Numbered from the stretch's first letter, positions 53,367 through 62,168 are shown. The stretch: DNA of 64,000 nt from Aurantiacibacter rhizosphaerae (GCF_009807005.1 NZ_WUBR01000001.1:930001-994000), one strand, 5' to 3'. Made by a program: numbers and translations. The notes: generated by a model not told the origin, from the sequence alone.

Positions 53367-53835
53367 GAGATCATCCTTTCCCCAAAAGATGATCGGCCAC
53401 AGTTTAAAGCGCGCTCTGCGCGACCCTTCATAAGAGCGTGTTAGACCAAAGGTCGATCACATCGGTTGGCGACTGCGGACCGCTCCGATGCAAGTGTGTT
53501 CTGCCTCAAATAAGGCCAGAATATGACAGACGTCCTACGGCCAGTGATCGGCAACCGAAATTCCCCTTTGGTTACCGTGTTTTGGGCTGCTTAAATTTTT
53601 GTTTCTTAAATTTGGCGGGGCAATTCAATTTAATTATAATATTGCGTAAGTTTGAAAGCGGAAAGACGGTGTCATCATTATAAATTGCCCTCCATTATTC
53701 GATTACCACGAACGGTGACTGTACCGCTTGATTAAAATTCGAGAGTCTGGCCCGGCACGAGATTTACTTCCTCTTGCGCACGCCACTCGTGGCAGCGTTT
53801 GCAGGGTGACATCGCGTTTTGGGAAGGGAACATGC
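53367..53835. other. Intergenic region, 469 bases, with an AT-rich core
   Basis: It lies between divergent genes (TonB-C-like protein leftward, lipoprotein rightward). The stretch 53570-53700 is much more AT-rich than its neighbours and contains TTAAATTT twice. An 81-codon open frame at 53438-53683 has odd composition and no ribosome site and is not called. A promoter candidate is listed at 53612-53640. Confidence 0.6.
53612..53640 (+). promoter_or_regulatory. Sigma-70-like promoter for the lipoprotein gene
   Basis: TTGGCG at 53612-53617, 17 bases, then a perfect TATAAT at 53635-53640. It would leave a leader of about 190 bases before the lipoprotein start, which could hold regulation or a small RNA. 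Confidence 0.5.
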
Positions 53836-54354
53836 ATGGCCAAAAGGCGTAAGAAAGGCATGAAGTACTCTTTCTGCGCTCTTGCCGCCCTTGCCATTGC
53901 CGGGTGCTCACAAGGTGAGAATGGCGCGGATCCTGCCGTTCCGGCTACGCAGACCACCCCTTCCGCCTCTGCATCGTCCGAAGGTCAATCGGCATCAACA
54001 TCCGCCGCGCCGACAGCCAATGCAGATGACAAGCGCGCCGACCGCGCCCCGCTGGTGGACGAAATTCCTGCCCGCTTCCACGGCACCTATGCACAAGGTG
54101 CCGAATATTGCGACGATCGCAGTCACGGCCTTTTCACCATCGCAGCGCGCGAAATCGATTTCTTCGAAAGCACCGGCGAGGTTCGCAACGTGCGTGCCGA
54201 TGGCGATTACGCCGCTGTTACCGTCTTCGAACAATATGGCGATGGTCCGGGCAATACCTACGCGTTCTACATGCGCATCATGCCCGATGGCAGCCTGCGA
54301 TACCGGTATGACGATAATGAACGGCTGACCTGGGGTCGCTGTTCGCAGAATTAG
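53836..54354 (+). CDS. Putative lipoprotein of unknown function
   Basis: The product is 172 residues with a lipoprotein signal: a basic start (MAKRRKKG), hydrophobic YSFCALAALAIA and lipobox AIAGC. The ATG at 53836 follows GGGAAGGG; an ATG 24 bases downstream is also possible. A Ser/Thr/Ala/Pro-rich linker (about residues 35-65) precedes a compact domain with IPARFHGTYAQGAEYCDDRSHGLFTI and FEQYGDGPGNTYAFYMRIMP. The last residues RLTWGRCSQN include a Cys that could pair with the one in AEYCDD. I do not recognise the family. It is a single gene convergent with thiD. Confidence 0.72.
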   Translation: MAKRRKKGMKYSFCALAALAIAGCSQGENGADPAVPATQTTPSASASSEGQSASTSAAPTANADDKRADRAPLVDEIPARFHGTYAQGAEYCDDRSHGLFTIAAREIDFFESTGEVRNVRADGDYAAVTVFEQYGDGPGNTYAFYMRIMPDGSLRYRYDDNERLTWGRCSQN

Positions 54355-54364
54355 GCGCGGACGC

Positions 54365-55129
54365 TCAACGCACCGCCTGATGCCCCAGCGGCCCATTGCC
54401 AAAGCCGAAGCCAGGCGCGCTTTTCAATGCCTCGCGCACGTACAGGCGCGCCTCCGCAATGGCCGCTTCCATGGCCAATCCGCGGCCCAGGTTCGTGGCA
54501 ATCGCGCTGGACAGGGTGCAGCCGGTGCCGTGGGTATGCTTGGTGACGATGCGCGCATCGCTCCATACCTTGTCCTCATGGCCGGGGCGAACCAGGCGGT
54601 CTTCCACCATCGGCCCGTCGGCATCGCCGCCCTTGGCAAGATAGGCGACGCCGCGCCCATCGTTTCTGGCCGTCATGCCATCCGCGCCGCCTAGCGCCGC
54701 TAGTTCAGTCACGTTGGGGGTGGTGAGGGTGGCGATTTCCATCAGCCATTCGAATGCCGCGATAGTGGCATCATCGGCCAGCAGGCTGCCGCTGGTGGCC
54801 ACCATTACGGGATCGAAAACGATGGGTTTGCCCAGATCCTCCAACCGGTCTGCCACCACCTCTGCAATATCCGCGCTGCCGAGCATGCCGATCTTTACAG
54901 CATCGGCGCCGATATCCTCCAGGCAGGCATCGATCTGCGCGGCAACAAAATCGGGCGAAAGCGATTCCACCCCCCGCACGCCGCGCGTGTTCTGCGCGGT
55001 GACCGCGGTGATGGCCGTCATGGCATATCCGCCCAGCATCGTGATGGTCTTGATATCGGCCTGAATGCCAGCGCCGCCAGAACTGTCAGAACCGGCGATG
55101 GACAGAATACGGGCGGGCCGCGCGCTCAT
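54365..55129 (-). CDS. thiD: Hydroxymethylpyrimidine/phosphomethylpyrimidine kinase
   Basis: A 254-residue ribokinase-like kinase of thiamine synthesis. The N-terminal block ILSIAGSDSSGGAGIQADIKTI and GGYAMTAITAVTAQNTRG, then IGMLGSADIAEVV, FDPVMVATSG and the catalytic-base region KHTHGTGCTLSSAIATNL are textbook ThiD features. The C-terminus GFGFGNGPLGHQ is also conserved. It is preceded by a 25-codon ORF overlapping its start and then by glmM, all leftward. It phosphorylates HMP and HMP-P. Confidence 0.95.
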   Translation of the reverse strand: MSARPARILSIAGSDSSGGAGIQADIKTITMLGGYAMTAITAVTAQNTRGVRGVESLSPDFVAAQIDACLEDIGADAVKIGMLGSADIAEVVADRLEDLGKPIVFDPVMVATSGSLLADDATIAAFEWLMEIATLTTPNVTELAALGGADGMTARNDGRGVAYLAKGGDADGPMVEDRLVRPGHEDKVWSDARIVTKHTHGTGCTLSSAIATNLGRGLAMEAAIAEARLYVREALKSAPGFGFGNGPLGHQAVR

Positions 55130-55203
55130 GCCTCAGCCACCTTTGCTAAGCTGGAGGCGTTCCCTGCCAGCGGCGCACCGAAATCTGGGCGCATCGCCAG
55201 CAT
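55126..55203 (-). CDS. Possible 25-residue ORF coupled to glmM and thiD
   Basis: From ATG 55203 to TGA 55126, encoding [14 protein letters not shown], then NASSLAKVAEA. Its start ATG shares a base with the glmM stop (TGATG) and its stop overlaps the thiD start (ATGA). Both overlaps are the hallmark of translational coupling, which makes it more than a random short ORF. It has no recognisable domain and could act simply to let ribosomes travel from glmM to thiD, or be a small protein. It could also be an unused accident of spacing. Confidence 0.4.
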   Translation of the reverse strand: MLAMRPDFGAPLAGNASSLAKVAEA

Positions 55204-56540
55204 CAGATGGCCTTGCGCACCGCATCGCAGATGCTGTCCACCACGCGCTCAACCTGCGCCTCGTCATCGCCTTCGGCCATTACGCGGATCAGGGGCTCGG
55301 TACCGGATTTGCGGATCACCAGCCGCCCATTGCCATCCAACTCTGCTTCCGCCGCAGTGATGGCATCCTTCACGGCTTGCACTTCCAGCGGATCGCCCGT
55401 TTCATAGCGCACGTTCTTCAGCAATTGCGGCACGGGATCGAACAGGTGCAGCAGCTCGCTGGCAGGCTTGCCCGTCCGCACCAGCGCGGCCAGCACCTGC
55501 AAAGCGGCAACGGTGCCATCACCCGTGGTGGCATGGTCGAGCAGGATCATGTGGCCCGATTGCTCTCCGCCGACATTGTAACCGCCCGATTTCATCGCGC
55601 CCAGCACGTAGCGGTCCCCCACCTTGGTGCGCACGAGGTTCAGGCCCTTGCTGCCCAGGAACCGCTCCAGCCCAAGGTTGGACATAACCGTGGCCACCAC
55701 GCCGCCGCCTTTCAATCGGCCTTCTTCTGCCCAGCGGCTGCCGATGAGGGCCATGATCTGGTCCCCGTCCACGGCCTGGCCCTTTTCATCGATCACGATC
55801 AGGCGATCGGCATCCCCATCCAGCGCAATGCCGATATCGGCGCCTTCTTCCACCACGCGCCGCTGGATTGCGTCCAGCTGCGTAGAGCCGACATCCTTGT
55901 TGATGTTGAGGCCGTTGGGCGCAACGCCCATGGCGATCACCTCTGCGCCCAGTTCCCAAATGGCCGTGGGGGCCACCTTGTAGGCCGCGCCGTGCGCGCA
56001 ATCGACCACGATCTTCAGCCCGTCCAGGCGGCAATCCTGCGGCAGCGATTGCTTTACCGCGTGGATATATCTTCCGGCCACATCGTCGATACGCCGCGCG
56101 CGGCCGATGGCATCGCCCTCGGCAAGGACTTGCTCCTCTTCCATCGCAGCTTCGATCGCTTCCTCGTCCTCGTCAGACAATTTGAACCCGTCCGGGCCAA
56201 ACAGCTTGATGCCATTGTCGTCATAAGGGTTGTGGCTGGCAGAGATCATCACGCCGATATCGGCGCGCATTTCCCGCGTCAGCAGGGCAACGGCGGGCGT
56301 GGGCAGGGGGCCTGTCATGATCACGTCCATCCCCACGCTAGTGAAGCCTGCCACCAGGGCATTTTCCATCATGTAGCCGGAAAGGCGCGTGTCCTTGCCG
56401 ATCACCACGCGATGCTTATGCGATCCGCGCAGGAAGTGGCGGCCAGCAGCCTGCCCTACCTTCATCGCGGTTGCGGCGTTCAGTTTCCTGCCGTTGGCCC
56501 GGCCACGGATTCCGTCGGTGCCGAAATAGGTGCGTGCCAT
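55203..56540 (-). CDS. glmM: Phosphoglucosamine mutase
   Basis: A 445-residue alpha-D-phosphohexomutase converting glucosamine-6-P to glucosamine-1-P for peptidoglycan and LPS. It opens [16 protein letters not shown], the standard GlmM start. The phosphoserine loop is [17 protein letters not shown], the metal loop is [10 protein letters not shown], the sugar-binding loop is [15 protein letters not shown], and the phosphate-binding loop is [13 protein letters not shown]. Length and motifs are normal. It is divergent from sodB across 176 bases. Confidence 0.97.
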   Translation of the reverse strand: MARTYFGTDGIRGRANGRKLNAATAMKVGQAAGRHFLRGSHKHRVVIGKDTRLSGYMMENALVAGFTSVGMDVIMTGPLPTPAVALLTREMRADIGVMISASHNPYDDNGIKLFGPDGFKLSDEDEEAIEAAMEEEQVLAEGDAIGRARRIDDVAGRYIHAVKQSLPQDCRLDGLKIVVDCAHGAAYKVAPTAIWELGAEVIAMGVAPNGLNINKDVGSTQLDAIQRRVVEEGADIGIALDGDADRLIVIDEKGQAVDGDQIMALIGSRWAEEGRLKGGGVVATVMSNLGLERFLGSKGLNLVRTKVGDRYVLGAMKSGGYNVGGEQSGHMILLDHATTGDGTVAALQVLAALVRTGKPASELLHLFDPVPQLLKNVRYETGDPLEVQAVKDAITAAEAELDGNGRLVIRKSGTEPLIRVMAEGDDEAQVERVVDSICDAVRKAI

Positions 56541-56716
56541 ATAATCCTTCGTGTTTTCTCAAAACTGTCACAAGCGCCATGCCGCCATTCGCCCCTCTTG
56601 TCACGGGGGCAGGGCGTGGCCATGTCGGCAACTTCGAATTTTGTGTGCAAGACTGCAACGACCGGCGGCCTCGCGCATTGGTTAACTGAAGACCTATCAA
56701 ACAGGAGTATTCGACT

Positions 56717-57328
56717 ATGGCCTTTTCACTAATCCCGCTTCCTTTTGACAATGAAGCCATTGCCCCGGCAATCACTGCCGAGACTTTCAGCTATCATCAT
56801 GGCAAGCATCACCAGGCCTATGTCGACAAGACCAACGCCGCCATCGAAGGCACGGCGCATGCCGACAAGTCTCTGGAAGAAATTGTCGCCGCATCGCGCG
56901 GCAGCGACCAGGGCCTGTTCAACAATTCCGCGCAGACGTGGAACCACGGGTTCTACTGGCACTCGCTCACGCCTTCCACCAGTGGCCCCTCCGGCGATCT
57001 GGCCGACAAGATCGATGAAGCTTTCGGTTCGCTGGACAAGCTGAAGGAAGAGCTGAAATCCAAGGGCGCAGGCCATTTCGCCAGCGGCTGGGTATGGCTG
57101 GCAGAAAAGGGCGGCAAGCTTTCCGTCGAAGACAGCCACGATGCAGACACGCTGGCCGACAGCGACTTCAACCCGCTGCTGGTGATCGATCTGTGGGAAC
57201 ACGCCTATTATCTGGATCACCAGAATGCGCGTCCCAGCTATCTATCGGCAGTTGTCGACGGCCACCTGAACTGGGATTTCGCCGCAGAAAACCTTTCGCG
57301 CGGCAGCACCTGGGCATACCCCGGCTGA
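56717..57328 (+). CDS. sodB: Superoxide dismutase (Fe type)
   Basis: A 203-residue Fe/Mn superoxide dismutase. Metal ligands are visible in FSYHHGKHHQAYVDK (first His), NNSAQTWNHGFYWHSL (second His), and LLVIDLWEHAYYLDHQ (Asp and third His). AQTWNHGFYW and the absence of a signal peptide fit cytoplasmic FeSOD. Its C-terminus carries DFAAENLSRGST. A strong rho-independent terminator follows 23 bases after the stop. The gene is a single transcription unit. It protects from superoxide. Confidence 0.96.
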   Translation: MAFSLIPLPFDNEAIAPAITAETFSYHHGKHHQAYVDKTNAAIEGTAHADKSLEEIVAASRGSDQGLFNNSAQTWNHGFYWHSLTPSTSGPSGDLADKIDEAFGSLDKLKEELKSKGAGHFASGWVWLAEKGGKLSVEDSHDADTLADSDFNPLLVIDLWEHAYYLDHQNARPSYLSAVVDGHLNWDFAAENLSRGSTWAYPG

Positions 57329-57351
57329 TCGAAGCGATCATAATAAAGAGA

Positions 57352-57391
57352 AAGGCCTGCTTCCCACATCGGGAGGCAGGCCTTCTTTTTT
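57352..57391 (+). terminator. Rho-independent terminator after sodB
   Basis: AAGGCCTGCTTCCC and GGGAGGCAGGCCTT pair around ACATC (one T-G wobble), followed by a T-run. It is also shared with the convergent AI-2E permease gene, whose stop is at 57407. Confidence 0.85.
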
Positions 57392-57406
57392 GACAAAGCG
57401 AAGTGT

Positions 57407-58552
57407 TCAATCTTCGACGGGGTCATCCAGCATGCTGGTCTGGAACAGGGGCTCTCCAAACAGGAAGCCGATGAAATTGGGCCGGCCAAGGTGATCGACC
57501 AGTGCAGTCAGCGTCAGCAGGATTGGCACAGACAGCAGCGCGCCGGTGACGCCCCAGATCCAGCCAAAATAGGAAAGCGCCAGCAGGATCAGCACCGGGT
57601 TCATGGTGAAGCGCGCACCCAGAACGGCAGGGGTGACCACATTCGCTTCCACCGTGTGCAGGCCAAGATAGGCGGCAGCCGGTATCAGTCCGACAACCAC
57701 GGTGTCCGCAGAGCCGATGCCAAACAGGCCCAGCAACACCATCATCATCAGCGGGCCGACATAGGGAATGAAGTTGAACAGCGTGGCAAGCCCGCCCCAC
57801 ATGATCGGCGCGTCCAGCCCCATGATCCACGCGCCCAGCGCCACGATGATGCCGACGCCGATATTGATGAGGCCAACCGTCAGGATATAGGCAGCCACCC
57901 TGTCCTGCACTTCGCGAATGGCGCGCGCGGCTTTCAGGCTGGCGCCCACCTGCTGGCGATCCAGCAACAGGCGGCGGCGCAGGCGGATGCGCGCCTCTAT
58001 CATGAAGAAGGCGAGCAGGAAGGTTAGCAGAACCTCCAGCAAAACCGTGGGCGTGGCGAGCGCAAGCTCCTCCAGCATGGTAGGCCCGGCCAGCACGACC
58101 TGCTGCCCTTCCTCGCCGGTCATCCCGGCAAGCCTTTCGTTCAGCTCTCCCACCCAGGCAAAGGTGTTCTGCAATTCGGAGAAATTGCGCGCCACCCGTT
58201 CCGCCATCGCCGGAACCTCGTCATATAAAGAGATTGCGGGCCCCAGCACTGCGCTAAAGGCAAGGGCGAGCACTGCGAAGAACACCAGCAGCGCCAGGAT
58301 GGAGGCAAGGGTGTTCGGCAGCCACAAGGCCAGCTTGTCTGCCAGCGGGGACAAGATGATGGTGAGGATCAGGGCGGCCACCAGCGGCAGGAACACCACT
58401 GATCCGATGGAGAGGACGAAGGGGAGAGCAAGAAACACACCGATCGCCATCAATACGACAAGCGACGAGATCAGACGCAATTCCTGCGCCGCAAGCGTCA
58501 TTGTCCGACGGCGACCTGGTTGTTTCTCGGCGCTATCCCCCTCGGCGCTCAT
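57407..58552 (-). CDS. AI-2E family (PerM/YdiK-like) membrane permease
   Basis: The protein is 381 residues with about eight transmembrane helices and typical blocks: LVVLMAIGVFLALPFVLSIGSVVFLPLVAALILTIILSPLADKLALWLP, then the cytoplasmic region LRRRLLLDRQQVGASLKAAR, and FNFIPYVGPLMMMVLLGLFG, SYFGWIWGVTGALLSVPILL in the C-terminal half. Family members are transporters of uncertain substrate (AI-2 export was proposed for TqsA; Na+/H+ exchange for others). The start ATG at 58552 has only a weak ribosome site; an internal ATG at 58501 is possible. It follows ecfG at a 78-base distance and may share its transcript. Confidence 0.9.
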   Translation of the reverse strand: MSAEGDSAEKQPGRRRTMTLAAQELRLISSLVVLMAIGVFLALPFVLSIGSVVFLPLVAALILTIILSPLADKLALWLPNTLASILALLVFFAVLALAFSAVLGPAISLYDEVPAMAERVARNFSELQNTFAWVGELNERLAGMTGEEGQQVVLAGPTMLEELALATPTVLLEVLLTFLLAFFMIEARIRLRRRLLLDRQQVGASLKAARAIREVQDRVAAYILTVGLINIGVGIIVALGAWIMGLDAPIMWGGLATLFNFIPYVGPLMMMVLLGLFGIGSADTVVVGLIPAAAYLGLHTVEANVVTPAVLGARFTMNPVLILLALSYFGWIWGVTGALLSVPILLTLTALVDHLGRPNFIGFLFGEPLFQTSMLDDPVED

Positions 58553-58630
58553 CGTTTGAAAAGGCTTTCATATGTGGACCACGCGGTGGCGTGGCCCCCG
58601 TCATAACTGCAATCGGCCGCGATTGCAGCG

Positions 58631-59263
58631 TTATTTCCCGGCCGCAGCTTCACCACGCCCGGCTGCCACTTCGTCCAGCTCTTCCAGAATGGCGCGATGG
58701 GCAGATGGATCGGTCAGCTCTCTATCGGGGATGTCGCCATCCTCCATCATGCTGCTCAAGGCTGCGCGGGCACGGCCCACGCGGCTTTTGATCGTGCCCA
58801 CGGCGCAGCCGCAAATGTTCGCGGCCTCTTCATAGGAGAAGCCACCCGCGCCCACCAGCAACAGGGCCTCGCGCCGTTCCGGCGGCAAGGTCAGCAACGC
58901 GCGGTGCAGGTCTGACAGATGCAGCGGCTCTTCCTGTCCCGCAGGGGCGGTAAGGATCCGTTCGGCCACCGTCTCGTCATACTCGCCGCGAAAGCGATTG
59001 CGGCGCATGTCGGTGAGATAGGCGTTGCGCAGGATCACGAAGGTCCACGCCCGCATGGATGTGCCGGGCTCGAACCGTTCCTGGGCGGCCCATGCTTTCA
59101 GCAAGGCTTCCTGTACAAGATCGTCGGCCATGTCAGGACGGCCGCACAAACCACGCGCAAAGGCGCGCAGATGCGGTACGACTTCGGTCAGTTCGCGTTT
59201 AAAGTCGCTTTTGTCCTGCGTGCTGCGCTCTGGCAGTTCTCGCTTTTTTTGATCTTTGCTCAT
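58631..59263 (-). CDS. ecfG: EcfG-type general stress sigma factor
   Basis: A 210-residue ECF sigma factor. Region 2 is recognisable in HLRAFARGLCGRPDMADDLVQEALLKAW, then RAWTFVILRNAYLTDMRRN (2.4), and region 4 in LPPERREALLLVGAGGFSYEEAANICGCAVGTIKSRVGRARAAL. The C-terminal extension is short and acidic. The ATG overlaps the nepR stop by 4 bases, which is the standard nepR-ecfG arrangement of alphaproteobacteria. It would direct RNA polymerase to GGAAC-N16/17-CGTT promoters, and one such promoter lies upstream of nepR, so the operon is self-activated. Confidence 0.93.
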   Translation of the reverse strand: MSKDQKKRELPERSTQDKSDFKRELTEVVPHLRAFARGLCGRPDMADDLVQEALLKAWAAQERFEPGTSMRAWTFVILRNAYLTDMRRNRFRGEYDETVAERILTAPAGQEEPLHLSDLHRALLTLPPERREALLLVGAGGFSYEEAANICGCAVGTIKSRVGRARAALSSMMEDGDIPDRELTDPSAHRAILEELDEVAAGRGEAAAGK

Positions 59264-59442
59264 TTCTTGCCGTCTTGATCGAGCTGCGAGAGCAAATTCT
59301 TGAAAGAATCCGGAAGTGGCTCATCAACCACAGAGTTGTAGAGCTTCTTCAGGCTCCCGGCCCACTCTGGATCCCCGACCTTCACTTTATCGCTGTTTTC
59401 CGGTCCCTTACGAGGGCCATTTTCGTCTTGTGACGATGACAT
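59260..59442 (-). CDS. nepR: NepR anti-sigma factor
   Basis: This 60-residue protein ends LKKLYNSVVDEPLPDSFKNLLSQLD, the NepR signature with two helices clamping EcfG. The first 25 residues (MSSSQDENGPRKGPENSDK) are disordered and charged. The ATG at 59442 is used; an in-frame ATG 24 bases upstream is also possible. It holds EcfG inactive until PhyR-P binds NepR under stress. The gene lies in a two-gene unit with ecfG behind an EcfG-type promoter. The PhyR response regulator is not encoded beside it in this window. Confidence 0.9.
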   Translation of the reverse strand: MSSSQDENGPRKGPENSDKVKVGDPEWAGSLKKLYNSVVDEPLPDSFKNLLSQLDQDGKK

Positions 59443-59544
59443 GAGCTGTGTTTTTCCCGTCGTCATACGGATTACCGCACTTGCGATCCTCGGATAATTC
59501 CCAGGCGGCGATCCAAATTTACATTTGATAGTGTGTGAGTGCGG

Positions 59545-59569
59545 AACGAAACTGGTGTCATCCGGTTCC
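59545..59569 (-). promoter_or_regulatory. EcfG-dependent promoter for nepR-ecfG
   Basis: Read on the minus strand: GGAAC, 16 bases, CGTT, an exact match to the known EcfG consensus. It lies about 100 bases before the nepR start. On the plus strand the same block reads GGAAC-N16-GGTT toward the kinase gene, one base off consensus. Confidence 0.75.
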
Positions 59570-59684
59570 CCGCATGTACGATTGATTTGTCGCACTGTTT
59601 GCTTTCTGCCCCAAGGTAGGACTATGCGGCGCGCAGAATGACTTCGGTCGTTAGGGATGGCCCCCTTCGGGTCGAGGAGTTGAT

Positions 59685-61367
59685 TTGCAGCACAAGGCCA
59701 GTCGACGCAGCAGGACAAAGCGCTGGTTGATGCGCTATCCCCGCGCGATGCCCCTGGGCATTTTCGTGCTGATTGCTGCTGTCACGATCCTTTCCATCTT
59801 TGCCATAGAGCGCGGCGAGTACGAGCGGCAGACGGCGCAGCTCAATGCCCGCGCCACGGCCATCGCCTCCGCGCTGGAGCGGCGCGCCAATGCCAGCAGT
59901 GCCTATCTGCGGGCCGGCGCAGCGTTGCTTTCCACCATGAACGATATCCCGGCGGACGATTTCCGCCGCTTCGTATCGGAACTGCGCCTGGATGCAGATT
60001 ATCGCGGCGCGGAAGGGATCGGCTGGGCCAAGGTGGTGCGCCCGTCCGAAATCGAAGAATACGAGGCTTTGCTGGCCGAGGAAGCGCCGGGCGAGGCGCA
60101 GCTTTTCCCTCCCATGGACGGCAGCCAGCCTTTCGCCGTTCCGGTCACCTATCTGCAGCCCGATACAGAGCGCAATCGCCGTGCCCTTGGGTATGACATG
60201 TATTCCGATGCGCAGCGCCGCGCCGCCATGACAGAGGCAGAGGCAACATCGCGTCCCACGGCCACAAACGCCCTGGTGCTGCAGCAGGAAGGACAGGGGG
60301 AGGCGCCCGGCTTCCTGATATTCATGCCCGTGTTCGAACCCGGCGTAAGCGGCAGGACGCTGAAGGGCTTTATCTATTCACCCTTCAATGCAGAAGATTT
60401 CCTCCAGAGCGCACTGGAGCTGGAAGACGCGGGCAATTACGGCGTGCGCCTTTACGATAGCGATACCGGCAATGGCACCTTGCTGGCTTCCACTTTCAAT
60501 AGCGATCTGGAAAATCCTGAGATAGCCACCAAGACGGTGACGATTGCCAACAACCCCTGGCGGCTTGCGGTCAGCATCAATGAAGATCCCGGCATCTCCG
60601 GCCTTTCCATGGCGACGCTGATTTTCGGGCTGCTTGTCGCCAGCCTGCTGATGCTGCTGGTGCGCATGTTGACGCAGCAGGCGCAGGAGGATGAAAGCGC
60701 GCTGGCCTGGTTTGAAGAACAGGCATCCATTCGCAACTCCCTGACGCGGGAGCTGAACCACCGCGTGAAGAACACGCTGGCCAATGTCCTTTCGATCATT
60801 GCGCTGACACGGCGCCGCGCCGATGACGTGGAGGAATTTGCCACCGGTCTGGATGGCCGCATCCGCGCGCTCTCTGCCACGCATGATCTGCTCACCCAGT
60901 CTGACTGGGGGTCCACCCCTGTAAAGGCCGTGGTGGAGGCCGAACTGCTGCCCTATGCGCAGGATGAAGATCACGCCCTCGACCTGGTTGGCCCCGAAGT
61001 GGAACTGGCGCCCAATGATGCGCTGTCACTGGGCCTCGCGGTGCATGAACTGGCCACCAACGCCGCCAAATACGGCGCTCTCAGCCAGCCCGGCGGAAAG
61101 CTGACCGTACATTGGCGGCTTTTGTCGGAGGACCTGGTTCGCGTCGAATGGCTGGAAAGCGATGGCCCGCCTGTGAAGCAGGAGCGCTCTCGCGGATTTG
61201 GCACGGACCTGATCGAACGCATCGTGGCGCATGAATTGCGCCATCCCGTTGAGCTGGACTTCAACCCGGAGGGTGTTCGCTGCGTGCTGCTGATCCCCGT
61301 GCGCCAGCCCAGCGAGTTCATGATCAGGGCAAATCGCAAGGCGCCAGCCGAATCCGACGAAAGCTGA
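59685..61367 (+). CDS. CHASE-domain HWE/HisKA_2-type sensor histidine kinase
   Basis: A 560-residue membrane kinase starting at a TTG (59685) with GAGGAG six bases upstream. A transmembrane helix at about residues 22-42 (LGIFVLIAAVTILSIFAIE) and another at about 308-330 (MATLIFGLLVASLLMLLVRML) bracket a periplasmic CHASE-type sensor. The catalytic part has the phospho-His in LTRELNHRVKNTLANVLSII, the ATP-binding N-box in LAVHELATNAAKYGALS and VEWLESDGPPV, the W-x-E mark of HWE kinases. The gene is divergent from nepR-ecfG and shares its promoter block. It is a strong candidate for the kinase (PhyK/PhyT-like) that phosphorylates PhyR. Confidence 0.9.
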   Translation: MQHKASRRSRTKRWLMRYPRAMPLGIFVLIAAVTILSIFAIERGEYERQTAQLNARATAIASALERRANASSAYLRAGAALLSTMNDIPADDFRRFVSELRLDADYRGAEGIGWAKVVRPSEIEEYEALLAEEAPGEAQLFPPMDGSQPFAVPVTYLQPDTERNRRALGYDMYSDAQRRAAMTEAEATSRPTATNALVLQQEGQGEAPGFLIFMPVFEPGVSGRTLKGFIYSPFNAEDFLQSALELEDAGNYGVRLYDSDTGNGTLLASTFNSDLENPEIATKTVTIANNPWRLAVSINEDPGISGLSMATLIFGLLVASLLMLLVRMLTQQAQEDESALAWFEEQASIRNSLTRELNHRVKNTLANVLSIIALTRRRADDVEEFATGLDGRIRALSATHDLLTQSDWGSTPVKAVVEAELLPYAQDEDHALDLVGPEVELAPNDALSLGLAVHELATNAAKYGALSQPGGKLTVHWRLLSEDLVRVEWLESDGPPVKQERSRGFGTDLIERIVAHELRHPVELDFNPEGVRCVLLIPVRQPSEFMIRANRKAPAESDES

Positions 61368-61406
61368 TCGGTGGACGGCCCCAGCGGGCGGCGATATGGG
61401 CGTGGC

Positions 61407-62168
61407 ATGGCGGCGCGATGTCTTGAAAAATTGATGGCGGCAGTTCTGACCTGTCTGATGCTGGCTGCCTGTTCTTCCGAGAAAGATACCGGACCCGTGG
61501 TGCTGGCCGCTGCCAGCATGCAGGAAGGCTTGAACGCCGCCGCCGATAGCTGGACTGCTGCGGGGCACGCGTCCCCCGTCCTCTCCTTCGCATCCAGCGC
61601 CGCCGTGGCGCGGCAGGTAAGCGAAGGGGCACCTGCAGACATCGTGATCACCGCCGATGATCGCTGGATGAACTGGCTCGCATCACAAGGCGCGCTGGCC
61701 GGCGATGCTTTGCGGTTGGTATCCAACTCCTTGGTGGTCGTCGCGCCGGCAGGCAAATCGGGACCGGAGAGCCTTGCCGCGTTTGCGCAGGATGCAAATG
61801 CGGGGCGACTGGCGATAGGGGAGCCGGACAGCGTTCCCGCGGGTGAATTTGCGCGCACGGCCTTGCAGAACATGGGCCTGTGGGATGCGCTCTCCACGCG
61901 CCTTGCGCCGGGTGACAATGTGCGCGCATCCCTCGCCCTGGTAGAGCGGGGGGAGGCTGCACTGGGTATCGTCTACGCCAGCGATGCAGCCGCGAGTGAC
62001 CGCGTCCGCGTGGTGGAGCGCATCGCGGCGGACATGCACCCGCCCATCATCTATTACGCAGCGCAGGTTGCCGGATCGCGGCATCCCGGCGCGCGGGGAT
62101 TCCTGGCTTTCCTGACCTCGGAAGAGGGGCGGCAGGTCATCGCGGGCCAGGGGTTCGATCTGCCGTGA
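61407..62168 (+). CDS. modA: Molybdate-binding lipoprotein of an ABC importer
   Basis: A 253-residue ModA. The start is taken at ATG 61407, though ATG 61434 would give a shorter lipoprotein signal; the lipobox is LMLAACSS. The mature part begins VVLAAASMQEGLNAAADSW, the ModA hallmark, followed by LSFASSAAVARQVSEGAPADIVITAD, EPDSVPAGEFARTAL, and GIVYASDAAAS with the final FLTSEEGRQVIAGQGF. It captures molybdate or tungstate. It overlaps modB by 4 bases. Confidence 0.93.
   Translation: MAARCLEKLMAAVLTCLMLAACSSEKDTGPVVLAAASMQEGLNAAADSWTAAGHASPVLSFASSAAVARQVSEGAPADIVITADDRWMNWLASQGALAGDALRLVSNSLVVVAPAGKSGPESLAAFAQDANAGRLAIGEPDSVPAGEFARTALQNMGLWDALSTRLAPGDNVRASLALVERGEAALGIVYASDAAASDRVRVVERIAADMHPPIIYYAAQVAGSRHPGARGFLAFLTSEEGRQVIAGQGFDLP

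Noticed and set aside
53438-53683. 81-codon ORF in the AT-rich gap
   Set aside because: No ribosome site, odd Cys-rich composition, and it overlaps the promoter candidate at 53612.
55065-56732. 555-codon plus-strand frame over glmM
   Set aside because: Antisense to glmM, which has every catalytic motif; no domain seen in the shadow frame.
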